Of a stretch of 64,000 bases of DNA, positions 32,248-39,629 are shown in pieces; the first letter of the stretch is position 1, and every line of letters starts with the position of its first letter. A program made the position numbers and the translations under genes. The notes beneath the pieces are model-generated. The model made no database searches. It was not told the origin of the DNA and saw only the letters and a program-made list of their open reading frames with translations. The DNA is from Actinophytocola xinjiangensis (lineage in GTDB: Bacteria; Actinomycetota; Actinomycetes; Mycobacteriales; Pseudonocardiaceae): NCBI RefSeq assembly GCF_001921215.1, contig NZ_MSIF01000014.1, forward strand, positions 62,001-126,000. The letters are read 5' to 3'.

Positions 32248-33929
32248 CCGACCCCCAGGGGCTGCCGGCCGGGGTCTACGCCCGGGTCTCGACCAAGAGG
32301 CAAGCCGGCGAAAAACAGACCAGCATCCCGGACCAGGTGAGCAAGGGTCGCGCCGTGTGCGCGGCCCTCGGCCTGCCCGTTCACGACGTCTACATCGACC
32401 CCGGTGTTTCGGGGGAGGAGCTGGAGCAGCGTCCCGAGATGCGGCGGCTGCTGGCCGACGTCGCGGCGGGGCGCGTCCGGGTCGCGGTCGCCATCGACTT
32501 GAACCGGATCGCCCGGGACGAGTTCGTGTTTCAGCAGATCTTCCGCACGCTCGACCGCGAAGAAGCGTTCGTTCACGCGGACGGGCAGCTGTACGACCCC
32601 GAGAACCTGTCGCAGCTGCTGACCCGTGGGATCAAGGCCGTGGTGGCCTCGCACGACCGCCGCGCGCTGATCAAGCAGCTTGCGAACGGGCAGCGGGCTC
32701 GCGCGTCGGCCGGCGGCTGGCCCGGCGGCGCCCCGCCCTACGGCTACCGGCTGGTCTGGCCGACCACCGCGCCCGGGGTCAAGCCGAAGGCGCAGGTTGA
32801 GATCGACGACGCCGAAGTTGAGATGTTGCTCACAGCCATCACGCTGCTGGTCGACGAGCGGACCGAGGACGGCGAACGGCTGACTACGGGATTGGTGGCC
32901 GACCGGCTGAACGCGATGGGGTACACGACCCGTGGCGGCGCGGTCCGGCCCGAGAACCGGACACCGGGACCTTGGTCGCACTCGAACCTGCGTCGGGTGT
33001 TGTCCAGCCGGTCTCTGCTGGGCGAGGTCTACTGGGGCAAGCCTGACTCGCGTCCGTCCGGCAAGCACCGAACCCGGGTACGACGGGACGGGACGCCGTA
33101 CTACGGCGAAACGATCAAAATGCAGCTGGAGCCACTCATCACGCCCGAGCGGTTCGACGAAATCCAGCTGGCCCTCAGCCTGCGCGCGTACGGCTACAAG
33201 GCCGAGAGCAAGCCCTACCCGCTGTCGGGGGCCACCAGCGCTTGCGGTGGGTCACTCGGCGGTGTGTACCGCAAGGACCGCGACCTGCGGCAGTACCGGT
33301 GCAACCGGCGCAAGTCGAACGCGACACAGAAGAGACTGTGCGACTGCCCCCGGATCAACGCGGACTGGCTGGACGGGCGAGTTTGGGACGAGGTCTCCGG
33401 GCTGCTGACCGACCCGGCCCGGCTGGTCGCCATGGCGGCTGACTACCTGGGGGTCGAGGGCGACCGCGCCCGCAGGGGTGCCGACCGCCTGCCGGCGATC
33501 GAGCGCAAGATTGCCCAGCTCCAACGGGCCAGGGTCAGCCGCGCGGCGGACGCGCTCAAGTCGGGCATCTCCCCGGACCTGCTCCGAGCCGCCGTAGGGC
33601 AGATCGAGGAGGAACTTGCCGGGCTGGAGGAGGAGCGGGACCGGCTGCAGGCTGCGCGGCGTGACCGGCAGTCCGGGCAAGACCGCGCGGTAGCCCTCGC
33701 GCGGCTGGCGGAGCAGGCGGCGACCCGGTTGCCCCAGATCAGGATGGAGGACCGGCGCGACGTACTCCGGTTGCTCGGGGTCAACGTGACGGTGCTGGAG
33801 CAGTCCTCCCAGCCCGCCTTGCGCATCACGGGTCGCCTGCCGGCCAGCCTGCCGGCGCAGAAGGCGGTTACCCCCGCGACATGGGACCGAGGTCTGCGAT
33901 CTCCTCAACGCCCTCAACACCGGTCATGA
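32244..33929 (+). CDS. int: Large serine integrase
   Basis: This 561-aa serine recombinase has an N-terminal resolvase domain with catalytic Ser16 in YARVSTKRQA and the DLNRIARD arginine motif. A recombinase domain follows (GGWPGGAPPYGYRL, VLSSRSLLGEVYWG). A zinc ribbon (about 330-372, ACGGSLGG ... RCNRRK ... CDC) contains a coiled-coil insertion near 410-480. GTG 32244 overlaps the previous stop. The last 11 residues (LRSPQRPQHRS) are encoded by host tadA DNA beyond the CCGAGG core. In the excised circle the frame would instead continue 20 codons into the phage left end and stop at TGA 12002-12004. It recombines attP with attB inside tadA. Confidence 0.95.
   Translation: MTDPQGLPAGVYARVSTKRQAGEKQTSIPDQVSKGRAVCAALGLPVHDVYIDPGVSGEELEQRPEMRRLLADVAAGRVRVAVAIDLNRIARDEFVFQQIFRTLDREEAFVHADGQLYDPENLSQLLTRGIKAVVASHDRRALIKQLANGQRARASAGGWPGGAPPYGYRLVWPTTAPGVKPKAQVEIDDAEVEMLLTAITLLVDERTEDGERLTTGLVADRLNAMGYTTRGGAVRPENRTPGPWSHSNLRRVLSSRSLLGEVYWGKPDSRPSGKHRTRVRRDGTPYYGETIKMQLEPLITPERFDEIQLALSLRAYGYKAESKPYPLSGATSACGGSLGGVYRKDRDLRQYRCNRRKSNATQKRLCDCPRINADWLDGRVWDEVSGLLTDPARLVAMAADYLGVEGDRARRGADRLPAIERKIAQLQRARVSRAADALKSGISPDLLRAAVGQIEEELAGLEEERDRLQAARRDRQSGQDRAVALARLAEQAATRLPQIRMEDRRDVLRLLGVNVTVLEQSSQPALRITGRLPASLPAQKAVTPATWDRGLRSPQRPQHRS
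33866..33915 (+). other. attR junction (phage right end / host tadA)
   Basis: The core CCGAGG lies at 33887-33892. GGTTACCC at 33866-33873 is the left arm repeat of attP, 13 bases before a GACATGG/CCACGTC imperfect inverted pair that spans the core in the rebuilt attP. Host tadA resumes at 33893. The rebuilt attP is 48 bp, with arm repeats 21 bp on either side of the core, the expected size for a serine integrase. Confidence 0.8.
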
Positions 33930-34233
33930 CGGCGGCGCCGGCACCGTCCACGCCAACTCCCCGGCCGAACTCCCCGCCCGACTCGAGGCCCTCGCCGCCC
34001 TGGGAGGCCTGTCCCGCCCGGCCCTGCACAGCCAACTCGCCGCCGCCTTCCAGGTGGTCCTCCACATGCGCCGCCGCCCCGACGGCGCCCGCCACCTGTC
34101 CGAGATCGGCGTCCTCACCCGCCGCGACGACGCCGTCCACGTGACCCCGGCCTGGCGCGCCACGAACCCGACCCACTCCACCGCCGCCCTGACCGACCTC
34201 CTGCGCGCCAGGGGAGTGACCCCACCATGCTGA
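33893..34233 (+). pseudogene. tadA: tadA 3' part, separated by the prophage
   Basis: This segment holds the last 113 codons of the Tad ATPase and begins in mid-codon at the attR core. It reads VCDLLNALNTGHDGGAGTVH, including the His-box region required for ATP hydrolysis, and ends in VTPPC before a TGA that overlaps the tadB start (ATGCTGA). It has no start codon or ribosome-binding site of its own. Transcripts from the integrase promoter could read through into tadBC. Confidence 0.92.
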
Positions 34234-35270
34234 CCGCCGCCCTGCTGGCCGTGGCCACCCTCTGCTGGCCCATCTCGCGCGCCCGCACCCGCCTCAACAC
34301 CCTCACCGCTCCCAGAACGCCACGCCGCCACCGGCGTCCGCGCCTCAACACCCACGTGCTGACCACGGCCTGCGCCGCCACGGGCTGGTTGGTGGCCGCC
34401 CTGCCGGGAGCGATCGCGGCCACCCTCGCCACCGTCACGGCTCGCCGCCGCTGGCGCTCCCGAACCACCATCGCCCGTTCGCTCACCACCACGGAGGCCC
34501 TGGCCGAGGCGATCCGCTCCCTGGTGGCAGCCCTACGGGCAGGCGCCCACCCCGCCGACGCCGCCGATTCCGCCGCCCAGGACGCTCTCCCCGAAGCAGC
34601 CGCCCCGCTCCGCGCCCTGGCCACCGCCGCCCGCCTCAACGGCACCCCGTCGCCCACCCTCACTGCCCGCTTCGCCGGCATCTCGCCGTCTGCCGCGTCC
34701 GCCCGCTTCACTGGCACCTCGTCGCCTGCCGCGTCCGCCCGCTTCACCGGCACCCCGTCGTCTGCCGGCGCTGCCGGCTTCACCGGCACCCCGCCGCCCA
34801 CCGCCGCTGCCGGCTTCACCGGCGCCACCGCCCGCTTCAACCACGCCTCGCCGTCCGCCGCCACTGCTCGCTCCGCCGGTGCCCCGCAGTCCGTCGCGTC
34901 CGCCCGCTTCACGGGCGCCCCGCCGTCCGCCGCCACCGCAGTAGCGCGAATCTCCCGGGCGTGGTCCCTGTCCCAACACCACGGCCTCCCACTGGCCGAC
35001 GTCCTGGACACCCTGGTCAGAGACCTGGACCAACGCGTCCGCTTCACCCGCCAGGTCCAGGCCCGCCTGGCCGGCCCCCGGACCAGCGCGACGGTCCTCG
35101 CTCTCCTCCCAGCCCTGGGCCTGATCTTCGGCGAGCTGATGGGTGCCCACCCCCTCCACGTCCTCACCTCCACCACCCCCGGCCGACTGCTCCTCCTGAC
35201 CGGCGTCGCCCTCATCTGTCTCGGCATCACCTGGAGCGCCCACCTCACCCACCAGGCGGCCCCACTGTGA
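34227..35270 (+). CDS. tadB: TadB-like inner-membrane protein with inserted repeat domain
   Basis: This 347-aa type II secretion F-domain protein forms the inner-membrane platform of the Tad pilus with TadC. It has N-terminal membrane segments (about 1-75), a cytoplasmic helical part (TTEALAEAIRSLVAALRAGA), and a conserved second part (ISRAWSLSQHHGLPLADVLD ... RVRFTRQVQARLAGPRTSAT) followed by C-terminal membrane helices. Between them about 94 residues (144-237) of 12-aa tandem repeats around SARFTGTPS replace what is normally a short loop. ATG 34227 overlaps the tadA stop. Confidence 0.85.
   Translation: MLTAALLAVATLCWPISRARTRLNTLTAPRTPRRHRRPRLNTHVLTTACAATGWLVAALPGAIAATLATVTARRRWRSRTTIARSLTTTEALAEAIRSLVAALRAGAHPADAADSAAQDALPEAAAPLRALATAARLNGTPSPTLTARFAGISPSAASARFTGTSSPAASARFTGTPSSAGAAGFTGTPPPTAAAGFTGATARFNHASPSAATARSAGAPQSVASARFTGAPPSAATAVARISRAWSLSQHHGLPLADVLDTLVRDLDQRVRFTRQVQARLAGPRTSATVLALLPALGLIFGELMGAHPLHVLTSTTPGRLLLLTGVALICLGITWSAHLTHQAAPL
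34656..34937 (+). repeat. 36-bp coding tandem repeats in tadB
   Basis: About eight units of 36 bp (one shortened by 12 bp) encode variants of AASARFTGTPSS inside the F-domain. The best conserved stretch is GCGTCCGCCCGCTTCAC. All indels are multiples of three, so the frame is preserved. Confidence 0.8.
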
Positions 35271-35324
35271 CCAGCGAACTGTTCGGCCTCGTCCCATGAA
35301 CACCGTCGCCGGGATGGTGCCGCC

Positions 35325-36017
35325 GTGAACCCGACCAGCGTCGCGCTTGTCCTGCTGGCGGCGGCCCTCGTTCTTGTTCCGCGCACCAGTTCCGTTCGCC
35401 TGAAGTCCCTCTACGGAAAGCGAAAGTCATGGTCACCGAATCCCGTCCACGCCCGGGTCGCCTTCGCCGTCTCCCTGGGCCTGCTGGTCGCCATGGCCGC
35501 CGGCCTGGCAATCGGGGTCGTGGTGGTCGCCGTGACCTGGTGGTTTCTCCGTCGTCGAATGCGCCCCCGGGCACCCGCGACCGATCCGCTGGCTCTGGCC
35601 GCCGCCTGGGACCTGTTGGCCGCCTGTCTCCGCGCCGGCCTTCCGATCCCGATCGCGATCACCGCCATGGTCGACGACCTCCCGGCGGCGGAGGCCACAG
35701 CCCTCCGCTCGACGGCCGATCTGCTCGCTCTGGGCGCGGACCCGGTCACGGCCTGGCTCCCCGCCCTGAACTGCCCGTCGACGGCGGCCCTCGCCAGAGC
35801 CGCCCGTCACACGGCACGTTCCGGCACGGCTCTGGCCGACGCGACCACCGCCCTGGCCACCAAGGTCCGCGCGACCGCCGACGACGCCGCCGAGGCGACG
35901 GCGCAGCGAGCGGGCGTTCTCATCGCCGCGCCGCTGGGCCTGTGTTTCCTGCCGGCCTTCGTCTGCCTGGGCATCGCACCAGTGGTGACCGGCCTGGCCA
36001 CCCAGCTGACCCCCTGA
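35325..36017 (+). CDS. tadC: TadC-like inner-membrane protein
   Basis: This 230-aa second F-domain platform protein of the Tad system starts with GTG 35325. Hydrophobic N-terminal segments (VALVLLAAALVLVP, VSLGLLVAMAAGLAIGVVVV), the cytoplasmic F-domain (AAAWDLLAACLRAGLPIPIA, RAARHTARSGTALADATTAL) and a C-terminal hairpin (GVLIAAPLGLCFLPAFVCLG) are all present. It lies 54 bases after tadB and is followed by the pilin-like gene. Unlike tadB it carries no repeat insertion. Confidence 0.88.
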   Translation: MNPTSVALVLLAAALVLVPRTSSVRLKSLYGKRKSWSPNPVHARVAFAVSLGLLVAMAAGLAIGVVVVAVTWWFLRRRMRPRAPATDPLALAAAWDLLAACLRAGLPIPIAITAMVDDLPAAEATALRSTADLLALGADPVTAWLPALNCPSTAALARAARHTARSGTALADATTALATKVRATADDAAEATAQRAGVLIAAPLGLCFLPAFVCLGIAPVVTGLATQLTP

Positions 36018-36027
36018 AAGGACCACC

Positions 36028-36219
36028 GTGCGCATTCCACACCGCCGCCACCCCCGGGAACTCTTTCTGTCCGACGACGACGGCGCCGTCTCCGTCGAGT
36101 ACGTCTTCACCCTCCTGGCCGCGGCCGCCCTCGCCGCGCTCCTCCTGGGCCTGATCAAGGGCGAGGCCCTCACCAGTCACCTACGTGATCTGGTCGAACG
36201 CGCCTTCACCGTGCCCTGA
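36028..36219 (+). CDS. Flp/DUF4244-type pilin-like protein
   Basis: This 63-aa protein has a basic leader (MRIPHRRHPREL) and a pilin-like hydrophobic segment beginning after an acidic stretch (DDDGAVSVEYVFTLLAAAAL) with the conserved glutamate at +5 of the hydrophobic region, as in Flp pilins. A short C-terminus follows. It is probably the major Tad pilin of the cluster. The stop overlaps the next start (TGATG). Confidence 0.8.
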   Translation: MRIPHRRHPRELFLSDDDGAVSVEYVFTLLAAAALAALLLGLIKGEALTSHLRDLVERAFTVP

Positions 36220-36575
36220 TGCTTGCCGAGACCACCCCCGCCACCAACGACCGCGGCGCCGTCACGGTCGAGACGGCCATCGCCCTGGCCGCCTTCGTGA
36301 CAGCCCTGGCCCTCTCCCTGGGCATCATCTCCGCCGCGATCGACCAACTCCACTGCATCGACGCGGCCCGAGAAGCCGCACGCCTCACCGCCAGAGGCGA
36401 ACCCGACAACGCCAGATCCGCCGCCAGCCGCATCGCCCCCCACGGAGCCGCCATCACCATCACCACCACCGCCGACGAGATCCACGTAACAGTCACCGCC
36501 ACCCCGATGTCCGGCCTCATCCCCGGCCTCCACCTCACCGCCGACGCCTACGCGATCAGCGAACCCACCCCATAA
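36219..36575 (+). CDS. TadE-like pseudopilin
   Basis: This 118-aa protein has a TadE-type N-terminal signature (DRGAVTVETAIALAAFVTAL) and a small extracytoplasmic beta domain (EARLTARGE-type region, then HVTVTATPMSGLIPG). It is coupled to the pilin gene and probably forms a minor pilin. The arrangement matches the Rv3655c position in mycobacteria. Confidence 0.82.
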   Translation: MLAETTPATNDRGAVTVETAIALAAFVTALALSLGIISAAIDQLHCIDAAREAARLTARGEPDNARSAASRIAPHGAAITITTTADEIHVTVTATPMSGLIPGLHLTADAYAISEPTP

Positions 36576-36601
36576 ACCCCCGACCCCCAAAGGCCGACAC
36601 C

Positions 36602-38044
36602 ATGACCCACCCACCTACCGACCTCCGCCCGCCAACAAACCTCCGTCCGTCACCGGTTCTTCCTGCGTCGAGGGGTCTCTGCCCGTCACCGGTTCTTCAT
36701 TCGCCGACAGATTTCCGTCCGTCGCCGGGCTGCCAGCTGCCGACAGGTCTCCATCCGCTACCGGGCCTCCAACCGCCGACGGGTCTCCATCCGTCGCCGG
36801 TTCTTCATGCGCTGACGGGTCTTCGTTCGTCGTCGGGCCTCCGACCGCCGACAGGTCGCCATCCGTCACCGGGCCCCCAGCCACCAACGGGGCTTCGTCG
36901 GTCAGCGGAGTGCGGTCCGTCGTCGGGCCCGTACCCGTCGGGCGAGGTCGGGTCGTCAACGGAGTGCCGGCCGACAACAGGCCGGCGGCCTCCGGCGGGG
37001 ACCTGTCCGTCTGCGGAGTTCGGTCCTTCGACGAATCCGCGACGGCCGAGGGATCCCTGCCCCACCGGTCCCTGGGCGCCATCGGGTTGCTGCCTGCCGG
37101 CGAACGTTGGTTCGGTGGCGGAGTCTCCGCCGAACCCTCACCTGTCGACAGCTGTCGATGCGGCTGTGCGGCCCGGATCGCCATCCCCATCGCCAGAATT
37201 CGACCTGCCGGTCGAATCCGGCTCGTCGGCGGAACTCCGTCCCAACGACCAGCTTCGCCAATCGGAGCAAACCCGCTCGTCCGTCGAACCCCGCCTGTCG
37301 GCCGAACTCTGCCCGTCGACCGAACCCTGTTCCTCCGCCGGTCTCGGTCCGTCGGACGGGCATTGCCGGCCGGTCGAGGCGAGATTGTGTGATGCCAGGT
37401 TGGAGCGCTCTACATCTGCTCGTGTCAGGGATGAGAGGGACCCAGTTGACGGTGCGATGGCGAATGCCGCATTGGAGCGCTCTGCATTCGGCCGTCGTAC
37501 GTGGGCGGTGCTGGGAGCGATCGGGCGGGTCGTGGGTGGACTGTCGGGGCCCGGGCAGCGGAGGATCGACCGGCTCGTGGCGGGGCGGCGGTGGCCGCGC
37601 GTGGTGGCGGTCATCGCTGGGGGAGCGTCGTTGCGGCTGACGGGAGCGGAGGACGCGGGTCGGTTCCTCCCGAACTCGACGGCCGGGCGTGACCGGGGAT
37701 CGGCCACGTTGTGGGCCGTCGCCGGGATCGCTGTCCTGTTCGCGCTGGGTATCGCGGTGGTGTGGGCCGGCGTGGGCGTCAACACCCGACACCGGGCCGT
37801 TGCGGCGGCCGATCTGTCGGCACTCGCCGCCGCCAGCAATGTGGGTGACGGCGAGGACGTGGCCTGCGGAAAAGCCCAGTGGGTCAGCACCCGAATGCGG
37901 GTCACCATGACGTCCTGTCGCGTCGAGTGGCCGGACGCGCTCGTGGAAGTCTCTGCCGTACCGCCTGGCGTGCTGGAAAGTTTCGGTCCTGCGGAAGCTC
38001 GGGCCCGGGCGGGACCGGTCGAACGGCCCGTTGGCCCAAGATGA
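36602..38044 (+). CDS. TadE-like secretion-neighbourhood protein with long N-terminal repeat extension
   Basis: The C-terminal 120 residues (RDRGSATLWAVAGIAVLFAL ... DLSALAAASNVGDGEDVACG ... VEVSAVPPG) are the Rv3654c-like TadE family (TIGR03816 type). Upstream the same frame remains open for about 350 residues of low-complexity sequence. This includes 12-aa repeats near PTGLHPSPGLQP and a Ser/Glu/Arg-rich zone. ATG 36602 has AAAGG upstream, but translation might begin nearer the conserved domain, for example ATG 37459. A 480-aa product would be about four times the family's usual size. Confidence 0.65.
   Translation: MTHPPTDLRPPTNLRPSPVLPASRGLCPSPVLHSPTDFRPSPGCQLPTGLHPLPGLQPPTGLHPSPVLHALTGLRSSSGLRPPTGRHPSPGPQPPTGLRRSAECGPSSGPYPSGEVGSSTECRPTTGRRPPAGTCPSAEFGPSTNPRRPRDPCPTGPWAPSGCCLPANVGSVAESPPNPHLSTAVDAAVRPGSPSPSPEFDLPVESGSSAELRPNDQLRQSEQTRSSVEPRLSAELCPSTEPCSSAGLGPSDGHCRPVEARLCDARLERSTSARVRDERDPVDGAMANAALERSAFGRRTWAVLGAIGRVVGGLSGPGQRRIDRLVAGRRWPRVVAVIAGGASLRLTGAEDAGRFLPNSTAGRDRGSATLWAVAGIAVLFALGIAVVWAGVGVNTRHRAVAAADLSALAAASNVGDGEDVACGKAQWVSTRMRVTMTSCRVEWPDALVEVSAVPPGVLESFGPAEARARAGPVERPVGPR
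36660..36930 (+). repeat. 36-bp tandem repeats upstream of the TadE-like domain
   Basis: About seven imperfect 36-bp units share the pattern CCGACNGGTCTCCATCCG followed by a GCCGGGCNTCC-type stretch. Several frames on both strands are kept open by the 36-bp period, so the coding strand is not decided by the repeat itself; the plus frame leads into the conserved TadE-like domain. Confidence 0.7.
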
Positions 38045-38265
38045 ACGGTCGTCCCGGCACGGTGAGCGGCAAATGGCCTGCCTGTGGGACTGCGATGACC
38101 GGCTCCCGGGGCTTCAGCCCGTCGGCTCTTGGTTATTCGTTCACCGTGCCACAGCTACCAGTTGTCGACAGCGCATTACGTAGAACGTCCTCTCTGCCGT
38201 TAAGTGAGACCTAGAGCACCTCGCGATGAAGCGAGCGCTCGCACCCAAGGAGGCATGCACCCGAC

Positions 38266-38898
38266 ATGTTGGACACGGAATGGTCGGACAGCTGGCGCGG
38301 AGCCTTCCGCGTCGAGCTGCGGGCGCAGGCGATCGGCCTCGCGTGGCGCGGTTGGCCGGTACTGCCTGGCACCTATCCGACGGGCTCGCACTGGGCGGGC
38401 CGTGAGCACCCCGAGAACACCGGCCCGCACCCCGTCCACGACGACTGGCAGGACCGCATCGGCACCGCGCCCGAGCAGGTCGCCGCCTGGTGGAACGGCC
38501 AGCCCTACAGCGTCCTGCTCGCCACCGGTGTCACCCTCGACGCCATCGAGGTCCCCGGCGACCTCGGCCGCGCCGCCGCCCGCGAACTGCGCGCCGTCGG
38601 TCTTCCCGTGCCGATCATCGCCACGCCGGACGACCGGTGGACCTTCCTCGTCGACGCCGGGCAGCCGCTCGACAGCACACTCGCCGGCACCCCGGGCGTC
38701 GTCCACCACGCCGCCGGCAGCCACGTTCCGCTGCCGCCGACCCCGGTCCAGCACGGCGTCGTGCACTGGCGAGTCCGCCCCGAGGTGTGCGGTTGGCAGA
38801 TGCCGGCCTCCAACACCGTCCAGGACGCGCTGCTCGACGCACTCGCCCACAGCATGGCCACCGCCCGGCAGCCCGCCGGCCTGGTCACCGCCGACTGA
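38266..38898 (+). CDS. Bifunctional primase/polymerase-like protein
   Basis: This 210-aa protein belongs to an actinobacterial group annotated as primase/polymerase N-terminal-domain proteins (ALAWRGWPVLPGTYPTG-like start, AWWNGQPYSVLLATGVTLDA, PLPPTPVQHGVVHWRV). AAGGAGG precedes ATG 38266 at 10-nt spacing. No helicase domain is attached, and the family's role is unclear; polymerase activity has not been deduced from these motifs. The 220 bases upstream separate it from the tad genes and likely hold its promoter. Confidence 0.7.
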   Translation: MLDTEWSDSWRGAFRVELRAQAIGLAWRGWPVLPGTYPTGSHWAGREHPENTGPHPVHDDWQDRIGTAPEQVAAWWNGQPYSVLLATGVTLDAIEVPGDLGRAAARELRAVGLPVPIIATPDDRWTFLVDAGQPLDSTLAGTPGVVHHAAGSHVPLPPTPVQHGVVHWRVRPEVCGWQMPASNTVQDALLDALAHSMATARQPAGLVTAD

Positions 38899-39629
38899 CA
38901 CACCGAACCACCCGCTTCGCCAGGGCCGTCCCTGGTGGGCACGCGGCGGGCGCTCAGCAGGAACGCCGACCCGCCGCGACCCCGTTCCACCGTTCGACAC
39001 CGCTCCCGAACCAGCGGTCGACACGGGGAACGGGCAGCAAGCCAAGCGCTCGCTGGAGGAAACAGCCTCCCGCAGCGCGACCCGGGAGAGGCCATCGGCG
39101 CAACCTGGCCCCAGGGATGACCATCGCACGTGGAGACGCAGCCTCCCCGCGGTCCTCGCGTGTGATGGGAGCCCGGCCGATGGTGGTTCTGGGCGTGAGG
39201 ACTGTGCGGTGGTAGGCCGTACCTCGCGCGCTTGGCGTGGCGCAACGCGCCGGGAGAGCCGGATCCCGCTCCGGCCCCCGGCGCGTTGCCTTTTCCGGTG
39301 TTTCCGTTCAGCGCCGCATAGCGCACCGGATGGCTTGGGACCGGCTTCGCGTCCGATGGGAACCCTGCCGTGAGCCGCGGGGGCAGCCTGCCGTGGGAGT
39401 CCCCGCTGCCGGTCAACGGGTTGACGTTGTTCGGGGTGTTGACCAGCGACTCTGGACAGCACGCGAGCGGCGGACCGTGATCAGCGGCGGGTCCGGACGA
39501 CCGATTCCCCGGTGTTCAATTCCCATGTGGACACGACCACGCGAGTACGACTTCTTCGTATACCTGCGTTTCCTCAGACTTCCGTACCTGCACCATACGC
39601 AAATTCACGGGTTGTCCCACAGCCGGTCG
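38899..39629. other. Intergenic region with a terminator; no gene seen
   Basis: These 731 bases lie between two converging genes. A strong hairpin is at 39242-39289. Open frames here lack ribosome-binding sites and recognisable domains. The stretch after 39500 is AT-richer (TTCTTCGTATACC) and could be a promoter for an unseen transcript. Confidence 0.45.
39242..39293 (+). terminator. Rho-independent-type hairpin
   Basis: GCAACGCGCCGGG (39242-39254) pairs perfectly with CCCGGCGCGTTGC (39277-39289), and an inner GCCGGA/TCCGGC stem continues it. CTTTTCC follows on the plus strand. It is suited to end plus-strand transcription from the primase/polymerase-like gene. Confidence 0.7.

Larger units (their letters stand above)
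11941..33892 (+). mobile_element. Integrated tailed-phage-like element (21,952 bp) in tadA
   Basis: The element spans from the base after the left core to the end of the right core. Removing it restores the tadA frame exactly. It encodes a serine integrase, an XRE and a GntR regulator, a primase/helicase-type replication protein, HNH endonuclease, TerS, TerL, a joined portal-protease-capsid polypeptide, connectors, tail tube, assembly chaperones with frameshift, a short tape measure, a large tail protein and a tip-like protein. No endolysin is recognisable. Base composition dips at the left arm (about 12.0-12.6 kb) and around 31.6-31.75 kb. At about 22 kb it is smaller than most siphophages, so it may be a compact phage, a satellite-like capsid-forming element or a partly reduced prophage. 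Confidence 0.92.

Noticed and set aside
36615-37190. 191-codon minus-strand frame across the 36-bp repeats
   Set aside because: It is opened by the repeat period; it lacks a domain and opposes a tad operon whose plus frame leads into a conserved domain.
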